Positions 33,844 through 42,123 of a stretch of 49,448 bases of DNA are shown in pieces. Position 1 is the first letter of the stretch. Every line of letters begins with the position of its first letter. The stretch covers positions 1 to 49,448 of the forward strand of contig JAUIHP010000033.1 in NCBI GenBank assembly GCA_030431975.1. The letters run 5' to 3'. The position numbers and the translations under genes were made by a program. The notes under the pieces were generated by a model. That model searched no databases, had not been told where the DNA came from, and saw only the letters and a program-made list of their open reading frames with translations. Source of the stretch: a bacterium (GTDB lineage Bacteria; Eisenbacteria; RBG-16-71-46; CAIMUX01).

Positions 33844-35358
33844 CTACGCCTTCGTCTTCTTCCTGGACTTGGCCGATCGCGTGCTCTGCTTGGTAGAAGG
33901 ACGTCGTTGGCGGTCGATCTCATAGATGAGGAGGGCAGCGGCAACCGAGGCGTTCAAAGAGTTGACCTTGCCGTGCATCGGGATGCGGACGGTCCAGTCG
34001 CAACGCTTGGCCAGCGCTCTACCCAGGCCGCTTCCTTCGCCGCCGACCGCCAGAAGGAGCGGAACGGAGTAGTCGACCTCACGAAAGTCGGTGTCTCCCT
34101 CAGAGTCCGTTCCCACCAGCCAGAAGCCGTCGTCCTGAAGCCGGGCCGCGGTGGTGGCGAGGTTGCCGACCCTGGCGATGGGAAGGTGCTCGATCGCCCC
34201 TGCCGAACTTCGGGCGACGGAGGCCGTCAGTCCGGTACTGCGGTGCTTCGGTAGGAGGATCCCGTCGACGCCGGCGGCCTCTGCGGTTCGCAGGATCGAA
34301 CCCAGGTTGCCCGGATCCTGGACGCCGTCGAGAAGCAGCAGAAGGGGCGTCTTGGTCCGTCCCCGGGCCGTTTCCAACAACTCTTCGAGGCTCACGTAGT
34401 CATAGGCCGCGACCATGGCCGCGACGCCCTGGTGCTTGACCGTCCCGGCCAATCGATCGAGGTGGATCCGCGGAACGTGCTGCACCGGCACTCCCTGTTC
34501 GCCGGCGTCCTGGATGAGTTGGGTCAGCCCGCCGGCTCCGTCGGCAACCAGAAGACGAAGCACGGACCGGTTTCCCGCCAACGCTTCGGCGACTGCATGC
34601 CGACCAAAGAGATGTCCCTCGTCTTCGTCCTCCACTGCAGCATGACCCAGGCTCATGCCTTCCGGGTCCCCGTGGTCAGAATCCGTGAAGGCGCTCAGGT
34701 CCGAGAAGACGACTTCGTCGTCGAAGGAGTCCTCGCCCGCTTCGAAACGAGGTCTATCGAGGACCTCGCGTTTCGGACGTCGCTCGGACTGGCGTCGCCG
34801 TGGGGTTTCGCGCCGAGTCGGGGAGCTTCCGGCTCCCGGACGCCGGCGGGCTCCACCACGACTCGTGGTGTCGTGTGCGGTCCCGCTACGGCTCCCGACG
34901 GTCCGCCGGGCACCGTCACGTCCAGTGCCGGATCGACCGCCACTACGGCTGGGGCCGCCACTACGGCTGGGGCCGCCACTACGGCTGGGGCCGCCACTGC
35001 GACTCGGACCTCCACTACGACTCGGACCTCCACTACGGCTGGGGCCTCCACTACGGCTGGGGCCTCCACTGCGGCTCGGTCCGCCACTGCGGCTAGGTCC
35101 GCCACTGCGACTCGGGCCTCCACTTCGGCTCGGGCCGCCACTGCGGCTTGGGCCGCCACTGCGGCTTGGGCCTCCACTGCGACTGGAACCACCGCTTCGT
35201 CCGGTGCCGCCACTGCGACTCGAGCCGCCTCGGCCGTTCCCGGAGTTCCGTCCACCTGTGGTCCGGCTGCCGGTCCCGGACCCGGTGTTCCTGCCCGCGC
35301 GCCCGGCGCCTCCCGAACTCTTCCGACGGGGTGCTGCCTTCTTCTTTCTGGGAGTCAT
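33844..35358 (-). CDS. rlmB: RlmB-type 23S rRNA 2'-O-methyltransferase with long Ser/Gly/Arg repeat tail
   Basis: A 504-aa protein. The C-terminal 280 residues are a SpoU/TrmH methyltransferase: a substrate-binding domain (HLFGRHAVAEALAGN) and knot motifs DGVQDPGNLGSILRTAEAAG, LAVGGEGSGL and IPMHGKVNSLNASVAAALL. Bacterial RlmB methylates the ribose of a 23S rRNA guanosine (G2251 in E. coli). Unusually, about 200 residues precede it. They are low-complexity and basic, made largely of SRSGGP hexapeptides from an 18-bp repeat, then acidic just before the enzyme. The tail should be disordered and may bind RNA. The ATG overlaps the PqiA-like gene stop as ATGA. Confidence 0.92.
   Translation of the reverse strand: MTPRKKKAAPRRKSSGGAGRAGRNTGSGTGSRTTGGRNSGNGRGGSSRSGGTGRSGGSSRSGGPSRSGGPSRSGGPSRSGGPSRSGGPSRSGGPSRSGGPSRSGGPSRSGGPSRSGGPSRSGGPSRSGGPSRSGGPSRSGGRSGTGRDGARRTVGSRSGTAHDTTSRGGARRRPGAGSSPTRRETPRRRQSERRPKREVLDRPRFEAGEDSFDDEVVFSDLSAFTDSDHGDPEGMSLGHAAVEDEDEGHLFGRHAVAEALAGNRSVLRLLVADGAGGLTQLIQDAGEQGVPVQHVPRIHLDRLAGTVKHQGVAAMVAAYDYVSLEELLETARGRTKTPLLLLLDGVQDPGNLGSILRTAEAAGVDGILLPKHRSTGLTASVARSSAGAIEHLPIARVGNLATTAARLQDDGFWLVGTDSEGDTDFREVDYSVPLLLAVGGEGSGLGRALAKRCDWTVRIPMHGKVNSLNASVAAALLIYEIDRQRRPSTKQSTRSAKSRKKTKA
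34935..35222 (-). repeat. 18-bp coding tandem repeat, about 16 units
   Basis: Sixteen in-phase 18-mers (plus-strand form GGCCGCCACTACGGCTGG and variants) encode SRSGGP hexapeptides in the RlmB N-terminal tail. Third-position changes are scattered, while Ser, Gly and Arg codons are kept, suggesting selection on the peptide. Confidence 0.92.
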
Positions 35359-35858
35359 GCCGTTTCCTTACTGCGGTAGGCGAGGATGGTCGAAACGACC
35401 ATCGAAGTGAGAACGGAAGCCGCGAACACGTAGAGTCCTGGCTGGACGCTGACTCCGACCTGGGCGACCGAGGAGTTGATCCGAACGATGACCACGACCA
35501 GGGCGACGACGAAGACGTCACCCATCGACCACTGTCCGAAGTTCTTAACGAAGGAGAGCCAGCGGGAGCGGGCCGTCCGGGAACCCATGACGATGGCCAG
35601 GGCGATGTACTTACTGATCGGAAAGAGAATGGTGAAGGCCGTGATCATGACGACCAGAAACCAGTCTCCTCTTTCGTAGAGAGTCTTGATCGTCGAGAGC
35701 AGTTTGATCGCTTCCGTGGTCGTCTTCTGCATCGGACCGAAACCGATCGTGGTTTCGATGAGCGCAACGTCCATGGTCAGACTGACCACATAGAGGACGA
35801 GGGAGACGGGAAGGAGGATCGCGCAGATCCAAAAGCCTGTGCCGCGGGTTTGACTCAT
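35355..35858 (-). CDS. PqiA family inner-membrane protein
   Basis: A 167-aa membrane protein. Four hydrophobic segments are seen: FWICAILLPVSLVLYVVSL, DWFLVVMITAFTILFPISKY, MGDVFVVALVVVIVRI and LYVFAASVLTSMVVSTILAY. The block FGQWSMGDVFVVALVV matches the PqiA/YebS family signature. Family members work with MCE-type lipid transport at the envelope in proteobacteria, but no MCE partner is nearby, so the role is open. ATG 35856-35858 overlaps the symporter stop as ATGA, and its own stop overlaps rlmB as ATGA, so translation should be coupled on both sides. Confidence 0.82.
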   Translation of the reverse strand: MSQTRGTGFWICAILLPVSLVLYVVSLTMDVALIETTIGFGPMQKTTTEAIKLLSTIKTLYERGDWFLVVMITAFTILFPISKYIALAIVMGSRTARSRWLSFVKNFGQWSMGDVFVVALVVVIVRINSSVAQVGVSVQPGLYVFAASVLTSMVVSTILAYRSKETA

Positions 35859-37354
35859 GCGTTGTTGCGCCGTCCTTTGTCGAGAACCGTACTGCCGATG
35901 CCGGCTATGGATACCAGGATTGCGGCCGCGAAAGCGATCAGAAACGACGCGACCTTTAGATCGAGCACGGCACCGAGGGCCTCGCTGTTCTTCCAGATGA
36001 TGGCCGAGGCCGCCCCGGCCACCATTCCGGCGATGGCGCCGCCCCGAGTCAGCCGCTTCCACCAGATGGCCAAGAGCATGACGGGACCGAAGGCGGCCCC
36101 GAGGCCGGCCCAAGCGTAGCTGACCATCTCATAGATGAGGTCCTGGTTGGTGAACGCCAGAATCAAAGCGGCGCCGGTGATGATGGCTGCCGAGAGACGC
36201 GCCAAAAGGACCAGGCGGGCGGGAGAGTCTCCGCCGCGATTGCCTCGAACGATCTTGACGTAGACGTCCTCGACCAAACTCGAGCTGGCGACCATGATTT
36301 GACTGTCGGCGGTCGACATCATAGCCGCGACCGCGCCCGAGATGATGATGCCCGCCAACCATGCCGGAACGAGAGCCTTGGCCAGAAGCGGCATGACCTG
36401 CTCCGGTTCGGCCAGGTCCGGTCCCAGGACTCCGACTCCGACCAATCCGATGAAGACCGCGCCCCAGTAGGCAATCAGAACCCAGGACATGGCGATCAGC
36501 GTTCCCAGTCGAAGGTCCGAGACTTTTCGGATCGCCATGAAGCGGGTGAGCAGGTGAGGTTGCCCAAAGTAGCCCAGGCCCCACGAAAGGTTGGCGACCA
36601 TGACCCCGAAGAAGAAGGCGCGGCCGGTCTTCCCCGCATCCATCGTCAGCATGGGAGAAAAACCGCCCGCCGTCTCGGCCGGAGCTTTGGCGGCCAGGGC
36701 CGAAGTCAAACCGTCGATCCCACCCAACTCGATGATTCCCAGAATGGGCAGGAAGAGAGCAACCGCTGCCATGAGCAGGCCCTGCACGAGGTCCGTCCAG
36801 GCGACGGCGAGGAAGCCGCCGAGAACCGTGTAGGCGAGAACGACGACGGCCCCGATCAGCATGCCTTGTGTCCGATCGAGACCGAACGTGGCCTCGAGGA
36901 TTTGTCCCGCCCCGACCAGTTGAGCGCCGATGTAGCTCGTGTAGAAGACGAGGATGATGAGGGTCGCGAGTCCGCGAAGAGCGGCGTCGTCCTTGCCGAA
37001 GCGGGAGCAGAGAAAGTCCGGGATGGTCAGGGCGCCGCTCTCTTCAGACATTCGGCGGAGCCCTTTGGCGATCAGGGTCCAACTGGCGAGGATGCCGAAG
37101 GCGATTCCGATGACCGACCAGAACTCGCGGAAGCCCGCCGCGTAGGCGGCGCCGGGCAAGCCAAGGAGGAACCAGGCGCTCTCTCCACTTGCGCGCTCGC
37201 TGACCGCGGTGACCCACGGACCGAGGCGCCGTCCGCCCAAAACAAAGTCATCGAGGCCGCGCATGTAACGAACCGTGATGAGTCCGACCACGACCATGAC
37301 GGCCAGATAGAGACCGAAACCAATGTAGAGAGCGGGGTCGACGGACTCGTTCAT
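35855..37354 (-). CDS. Sodium:solute symporter, PutP-like
   Basis: A 499-aa carrier of the SSS family with about 13 membrane segments. PutP-type features are LGGRRLGPWVTAVSERASGE and SAWFLLGLPGAAYAAGF in the early helices, then AVVVLAYTVLGGFLAVAWTD. Also present are WGLGYFGQPHLLTRFMAI and ISGAVAAMMSTADSQIMVAS. These are typical of Na+/proline permeases; proline or a related amino acid is the likely substrate. The ATG at 37352-37354 overlaps the stop of a 33-aa membrane peptide, and AGGAG lies about 12 nt upstream. The downstream PqiA-like gene overlaps by 4 nt. Confidence 0.92.
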   Translation of the reverse strand: MNESVDPALYIGFGLYLAVMVVVGLITVRYMRGLDDFVLGGRRLGPWVTAVSERASGESAWFLLGLPGAAYAAGFREFWSVIGIAFGILASWTLIAKGLRRMSEESGALTIPDFLCSRFGKDDAALRGLATLIILVFYTSYIGAQLVGAGQILEATFGLDRTQGMLIGAVVVLAYTVLGGFLAVAWTDLVQGLLMAAVALFLPILGIIELGGIDGLTSALAAKAPAETAGGFSPMLTMDAGKTGRAFFFGVMVANLSWGLGYFGQPHLLTRFMAIRKVSDLRLGTLIAMSWVLIAYWGAVFIGLVGVGVLGPDLAEPEQVMPLLAKALVPAWLAGIIISGAVAAMMSTADSQIMVASSSLVEDVYVKIVRGNRGGDSPARLVLLARLSAAIITGAALILAFTNQDLIYEMVSYAWAGLGAAFGPVMLLAIWWKRLTRGGAIAGMVAGAASAIIWKNSEALGAVLDLKVASFLIAFAAAILVSIAGIGSTVLDKGRRNNA

Positions 37355-37452
37355 GATGACCGGTGGCTCCTGTTCCGAAAGAAGTAGATCAGGACCAACG
37401 TCAGGATGAGAAGCCAGGATCCGAAGACAATGAGGATGGTCGATATCGGCAT
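37351..37452 (-). CDS. 33-aa single-membrane-segment peptide ahead of the symporter
   Basis: ATG 37450-37452 opens a 33-codon frame whose TGA overlaps the symporter ATG (ATGA). The product is MPISTILIVFGSWLLILTLV followed by LIYFFRNRSHRSS: one membrane helix with a basic cytoplasmic tail. Small accessory peptides of this kind are encoded just upstream of some sodium:solute symporters, where they are thought to be subunits. The coupling, composition and position support a real gene. The ribosome site is weak, and no sequence family is assigned by eye. Confidence 0.65.
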   Translation of the reverse strand: MPISTILIVFGSWLLILTLVLIYFFRNRSHRSS

Positions 37453-37542
37453 CTAAGAACTCGCTTTCCGCAGCCTTCATCCGGCGTTAGAAGTGTTTCT
37501 CTCACGATCACACTTCAGCAGGGGAGGGCTGTGGAGGCGAGT

Positions 37543-40500
37543 CTATCCGAGGACGGTGAGTCCGCAAGCCCAGCGAAGCCGGGCCCGTGCGCTCTGTAGC
37601 GCCGATCGCGCCGCGACCTGCCGATTTGCGGCCGCTGTGCGGGACCGCTCTGCTTCAAGGTAGCGGGCCAGTGTGTCCCGTCCTTCCCGGAACCGGAGCT
37701 CGACGATGCGAAACGCTTCGTTCGCCGCGGCTTCCCCCGCCTCGGCGGCGGCGAGCTGTGCTTCTGCCGTTTCCACGCGATGCCATGCGTCGCTGACTTC
37801 GCGGGCGATGTCCCCGCGTCTACCCAGGTGTTCGCTCTCTCGACGGCCGAGCACAGCCTCCGCTTCGTCGACCTCCGCCCCGATGCCTCCGCCGCGGAAC
37901 GGATTCCATTCCATGGTGATGGAAGCGGCGTAGCTTCGGCTTTCCGAGTCCCAGTCTCTTTCCGGAGCCAAGCCGCTGTATCGTGCGGACCCGACCAGCT
38001 TCGGCCATCGTTGGGAGGCGCGAGCCTTGCGGTCGAGTGTTGCGGCCCGGACTCCGGAAGCGGACGCGCCGAGTTCCGGACGGTTCTGGATCGCAGCGGC
38101 AACCGCGGAGTTCAGGTCGTCGAACGGGGCCCCAGGGACCGCTTCGTTGAGATTCGGTTGAAAGGAAACGACCTCCTGGTTTCCAAAGAGTCGCAGCAGT
38201 TGCGCGTTGAAATGCGCAACGGACTCTTCGGCGCTACTTCGGGCCGAGAGGACTTCCGCGGCCCGAGCCCGGAGACCCAGAACATCTGCTTCGGTCGTTC
38301 GTCCCACGTCCAAGCGTGCGGCGGCGTCTTCCGCTTCCCGTAGCAACTGCTCGTACGCCGCGTCCTGGACCGCAACCGCATCACGCGCTTGCACGAGTCC
38401 GAAGAAGAGTTCCGCCGCCGCCAGTTCCAACGCCGCCTGGTTGGATTCCCACACGGCGCCGGCAGCGTCGGCTCCCGCACGCGCCGACCCGATGAGAGAG
38501 TTCCGGCCCCGATCCCAAAGCACCCATCGGGCTCCAATCTCTCCGCGAACGACGTCGACCGATTGATCGAGATCGGTGGTCAGAGGATTGGCGCCCTGCA
38601 ACAGGCTGAGTCCGAAAGTCTCTGAAGGATCATTGGTCACTTCCCACGCGCCCGTAACCTGAAGAGCCGGCCACCGCGTACTCGCGGCCGCGCGGGCACG
38701 GGCTTCCGCGGCGAGTTGGTCGAACTGGGCTGCCGCCAGTTCCGGATTGCCGGACTCGATGAGGTGAGACAGGTCGGACAAGGACAGCGGCTTTTCGGTT
38801 GGGCTCGCTGATGCGGATGCGGATGCGGATGCGGATGCGGATGCGGATGCGGATGCGGACGCGTGCGAGGCGCAGAAGCTGAAGATCATCGCGAGGACCG
38901 TAAGTCCTTTCGCCAATCCCGAAGGATGAACTGACGTCTGTCGCCCCGACTTGCGACGGGAGGGGACTTCCTCCGTCGACGAATCGCGTCGCGACGCGAG
39001 AGCGTTTTCATGAAGGGACCGACGCTCCTGTCCAGCGAGGTGCGAGTCTTGGTCCTGGGCCGGTTTCCCGCTTCGACCGGTGTGATCCTTTGCCTCATTC
39101 CGCCGCTCGACGAGGAAGTAGAGCGTGGGGACGAGCAGGAGGGTAACGACGGTCGACGAGACCAGTCCCCCGATAACGACGAAACCCAATGGACCCCACA
39201 TACTGCTTCCGGTCAGCGTCAGCGGAATGAGTCCGGCGATCGTCGTGATCGTCGTCAGCAGGATGGGTTGGAAGCGGCTCGTCGTTCCCTCGATGAGGGC
39301 CACGTCGAGCGGCTCTCCTTCCCGTCTCAGTTGGTTGATTCGGTCGACGAGGACGATCGCGTTGTTGACGACGATTCCGGTCAACGCGAGAAGTCCGATG
39401 AACGCCGTGAAGCCGAAAGACCAGCCACTGAGGAACAGTCCCGCGACCGAGCCTCCGAAGGCGATGGGGATACTCGTGAAGATGAGAAGTGGATGGAGAA
39501 ACGATCCGAACTGAAGGACGAGGATTCCGTAGATCAGTCCGACCGCGACGATGACGTTGGTCAGCATGGAAAGGAACGCCCGATCGCGTTCTTCGTCCTC
39601 ACCGATGATCTCGAAGGCTTCCTGCGGATCCTGCTCGAGGCTATTCACAAATGGCATGAGATCGGTCATGACCTCGGTGGCGAGGCGCCCGTCGACGTCC
39701 GCGCCGACGATGACGGAACGCTCGAGGTTGGTATGGGAGATCTCCGCGTAGGTCGGCGCGAGCACGGGCCGGGTCAGTTGGGCGAGCGGAAGGGAGCCGC
39801 CGTTCGGCAACGGAACGCGAATGCGTTCGAGGTCATCGATGCGTTCGTCCCCCTCATGCGTGGTCCGGACGATGACGGCGATGTCGTCGCCGTCCCGTCG
39901 CAACTCCGCGGCTTGTCCTCCGGCCAAAGCCAGGCGGACCTCCCGAGCCACGAAGCCGCCGTTCAACCCGAGCCGATCGACAAGGACGGGATCGACTTCC
40001 AAGTCGAGTCGAGCGGGGCCGGGACGAAGTCCATTGAAGATGTTGATGGCGCCGGGAATCTCCCGCAGCTCCGAGGCAAGTTCGTCGGCTTGCCGGGACA
40101 ATCGTCCGAGATCGTCTCCATAGAGCCGCACCGAAACGGGAAGCCCGATGGGTGGACCTTGGACGAACGTCTTGGTTTCGACGACGAAGTCGGGACTGTC
40201 GGCGAACGCGGTTCGGGCGCGACGCGCGACGTCGGGAAGTGCCTGCATTCGGTCCCGATCGATCTCAACCAGGATCTCAGAGAAGTTGGTCGCGGCCGCG
40301 GCCCGCAGTTGGTTGTAGTAAACAGTCGGATTCCCTTCACCGAGATTGGCCGTCACTCCGACGACTTCTGGTTGTTCGAGCAACCAGTCCTCGACCTGGA
40401 GAGATCGTTCCGCCGTCTCTGTCAGGGCCGTCCCTTCCGGTGCTTTGACCCGAACCAGAAAAATCGACTTCTCCGCCCTGGGGAAGAAGTTCATTCCAAG

Positions 40501-42120
40501 GAAAGGAGCACAGAGAAAGGGGATGAGACCGAGACCGAAGGCGATGAGAACCGCGCGGCGCGGGCGATGCAAAGCGCGTTCCATGATTCCGCGGTACGCA
40601 CCTTCGACGATGGTGCGGCGGAACCAGGGGCTCAGCGAGCGGCCTTCGTTTCCGTCTCCCATCGACCGGGCCGCTACCAGTGGGGTGATGAGCAGCGCCA
40701 TAAAGAGACTGACGACCAGAACGAGGCAGACGACGATGGGGATGTCGCGTGTGAACTCGCCGACCGAGCCGGCCATGAGCAGCATCGGCATGAAGGCCGC
40801 GACGGTTGTTGCCGTGGAACTGGCCACGGCCCCCGCGACGCGGTCCGTACCCTCGATGGCGCTCGTTCGCGGGTCTGCTCCCTCTCTTCGCCGTTGCAGA
40901 ATCGACTCGACGACAACGATTGCGTTGTCGACCAAAAGACCGAGCACGACGACAAGACCGGCGATCGACATTTGCTGTAGCGCGATCCCAAACCAGGAGA
41001 GCAGGGAGAAACTGATCCCCACCGAAAGAACGAGAGCCGTAACGACGGCAAGTGCAGGACGCCATCCCGCGAGAACGGCGACGAAGAACGAGATGATGAG
41101 CCCGCCTTGCAAAAGGCTGCCCCCGAAGGTGTGCAGACGTCGTCTCACGTCTTCGGACTGATTGGCGACGACGCTGATCTCGATCTCGGACGGAAGGTCC
41201 CCGCGAAACTTCTCGAGAACTTCTTCCACATCCGACGCGAGATGGAAGACGTTGTGTCCTTCTTTCAACGTTACGGTCAGGCTGATTGCGGGTTCGCCGT
41301 TGCGCCGGACCAGATAGTTCGGATCGGCGAGTCCCCGCTCGACCACGGCGACGTCTGCCAGTCGAACCGGGCGACCTTCCACTGTGCGCAGAACCGTGGC
41401 TTCGATGTCCGAGACCGACTCGTAGCGGGGGATGGTCCGGACGGACAGCCGACGACTTCCTGCGGTGACAGCGCCTCCCGGGATGCGTGATTCTCCGGCG
41501 CGCAGTGCATCGTGGACCTGTCCCAGAGTGAGCCCGGCCTCGGAGAGACGGCCCGGATCTACGGTGACGTGAATCTCCTCTTCGAGGTCACCGCGCAGTG
41601 CGACTTCCTTGGCGTCAGGAAGCGGCCGAAGTCTTCCTTCGAGTTCCTCGGCCCACCGCAGAAGGTCGGCACGGGTCTCACCGGGTCCGTGAAGCACGAG
41701 CTGAAGGACGGCAACATTGCTCGGTTTTCCCGCGAAGGTTCGGACGTCGATGACGCCGTCCGGAAACTCGGGCTCGACGGACGAGAGTTCCTGCAGCAGC
41801 AGGTCGTAGGCGCGCTCTTTGTCGGAGTCCTCTCGGAACTCCGCGTTGACGATGCCGACACCGGGACGGGCCGTCGCTTCGACGAGTTCGACTTCTTCGA
41901 GAGCGAAGACGACTTCTTCCAGGGGCTCGATGATTTGTTCTTCGATCTCGTCAACGGAAGCGCCCGGGTAGATGACTGTGATGATCCCACTGAACGCAGA
42001 CAGAGTCGGGTCTTCCTGTCGGGGCATCTTCATGTAGCCGACGCTGCCCAAGGCGAGTGCGGCCAGGGTCAGGACGATGACGAAGCGATAGTTGCGAAAG
42101 GAAAAGCGCGTGATCGACAT
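37543..42120 (-). CDS. Fused RND efflux pump and TolC-like outer-membrane factor
   Basis: A single 1525-codon ORF. Residues 1-1010 are an RND permease: an N-terminal membrane helix, two periplasmic loops and the two helix bundles, with the proton-relay motif GLLVDNAIVVVE (one Asp, the second replaced by Asn) and GIVVNNAIVLVDRIN. Residues about 1110-1525 are an outer-membrane factor of the TolC family with its internal duplication (AAQFDQLAAEARARAAAS, LRFREGRDTLARYLEAER-type helices). Between them lie a charged linker, a signal-peptide-like GLAKGLTVLAMIFSFCASHA and a (Ser-Ala)n tract. It starts 3 nt after the adaptor gene, completing a tripartite pump. The second half needs export, so internal cleavage is likely. 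An internal TTG start for the outer-membrane part is the alternative. Confidence 0.9.
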   Translation of the reverse strand: MSITRFSFRNYRFVIVLTLAALALGSVGYMKMPRQEDPTLSAFSGIITVIYPGASVDEIEEQIIEPLEEVVFALEEVELVEATARPGVGIVNAEFREDSDKERAYDLLLQELSSVEPEFPDGVIDVRTFAGKPSNVAVLQLVLHGPGETRADLLRWAEELEGRLRPLPDAKEVALRGDLEEEIHVTVDPGRLSEAGLTLGQVHDALRAGESRIPGGAVTAGSRRLSVRTIPRYESVSDIEATVLRTVEGRPVRLADVAVVERGLADPNYLVRRNGEPAISLTVTLKEGHNVFHLASDVEEVLEKFRGDLPSEIEISVVANQSEDVRRRLHTFGGSLLQGGLIISFFVAVLAGWRPALAVVTALVLSVGISFSLLSWFGIALQQMSIAGLVVVLGLLVDNAIVVVESILQRRREGADPRTSAIEGTDRVAGAVASSTATTVAAFMPMLLMAGSVGEFTRDIPIVVCLVLVVSLFMALLITPLVAARSMGDGNEGRSLSPWFRRTIVEGAYRGIMERALHRPRRAVLIAFGLGLIPFLCAPFLGMNFFPRAEKSIFLVRVKAPEGTALTETAERSLQVEDWLLEQPEVVGVTANLGEGNPTVYYNQLRAAAATNFSEILVEIDRDRMQALPDVARRARTAFADSPDFVVETKTFVQGPPIGLPVSVRLYGDDLGRLSRQADELASELREIPGAINIFNGLRPGPARLDLEVDPVLVDRLGLNGGFVAREVRLALAGGQAAELRRDGDDIAVIVRTTHEGDERIDDLERIRVPLPNGGSLPLAQLTRPVLAPTYAEISHTNLERSVIVGADVDGRLATEVMTDLMPFVNSLEQDPQEAFEIIGEDEERDRAFLSMLTNVIVAVGLIYGILVLQFGSFLHPLLIFTSIPIAFGGSVAGLFLSGWSFGFTAFIGLLALTGIVVNNAIVLVDRINQLRREGEPLDVALIEGTTSRFQPILLTTITTIAGLIPLTLTGSSMWGPLGFVVIGGLVSSTVVTLLLVPTLYFLVERRNEAKDHTGRSGKPAQDQDSHLAGQERRSLHENALASRRDSSTEEVPSRRKSGRQTSVHPSGLAKGLTVLAMIFSFCASHASASASASASASASASASASPTEKPLSLSDLSHLIESGNPELAAAQFDQLAAEARARAAASTRWPALQVTGAWEVTNDPSETFGLSLLQGANPLTTDLDQSVDVVRGEIGARWVLWDRGRNSLIGSARAGADAAGAVWESNQAALELAAAELFFGLVQARDAVAVQDAAYEQLLREAEDAAARLDVGRTTEADVLGLRARAAEVLSARSSAEESVAHFNAQLLRLFGNQEVVSFQPNLNEAVPGAPFDDLNSAVAAAIQNRPELGASASGVRAATLDRKARASQRWPKLVGSARYSGLAPERDWDSESRSYAASITMEWNPFRGGGIGAEVDEAEAVLGRRESEHLGRRGDIAREVSDAWHRVETAEAQLAAAEAGEAAANEAFRIVELRFREGRDTLARYLEAERSRTAAANRQVAARSALQSARARLRWACGLTVLG
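38810..38863 (-). repeat. Hexanucleotide microsatellite, nine units, in the RND-OMF junction
   Basis: Eight perfect GATGCG units and one GACGCG on the plus strand encode alternating Ser and Ala on the minus strand. The 6-bp unit keeps frame, so copy-number change would alter only linker length. Confidence 0.95.
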
Positions 42121-42123
42121 GTG

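Noticed and set aside
34935-35222. CRISPR array
   Set aside because: Units are 18 bp, contiguous and in coding phase, with no unique spacers. The 17-bp array at 4040 is rejected for the same reason.
39010-40980. 656-codon open frame antisense to the RND pump
   Set aside because: Asp/Glu/Arg-rich composition typical of a GC-rich shadow frame, and the opposite strand encodes clear RND motifs.
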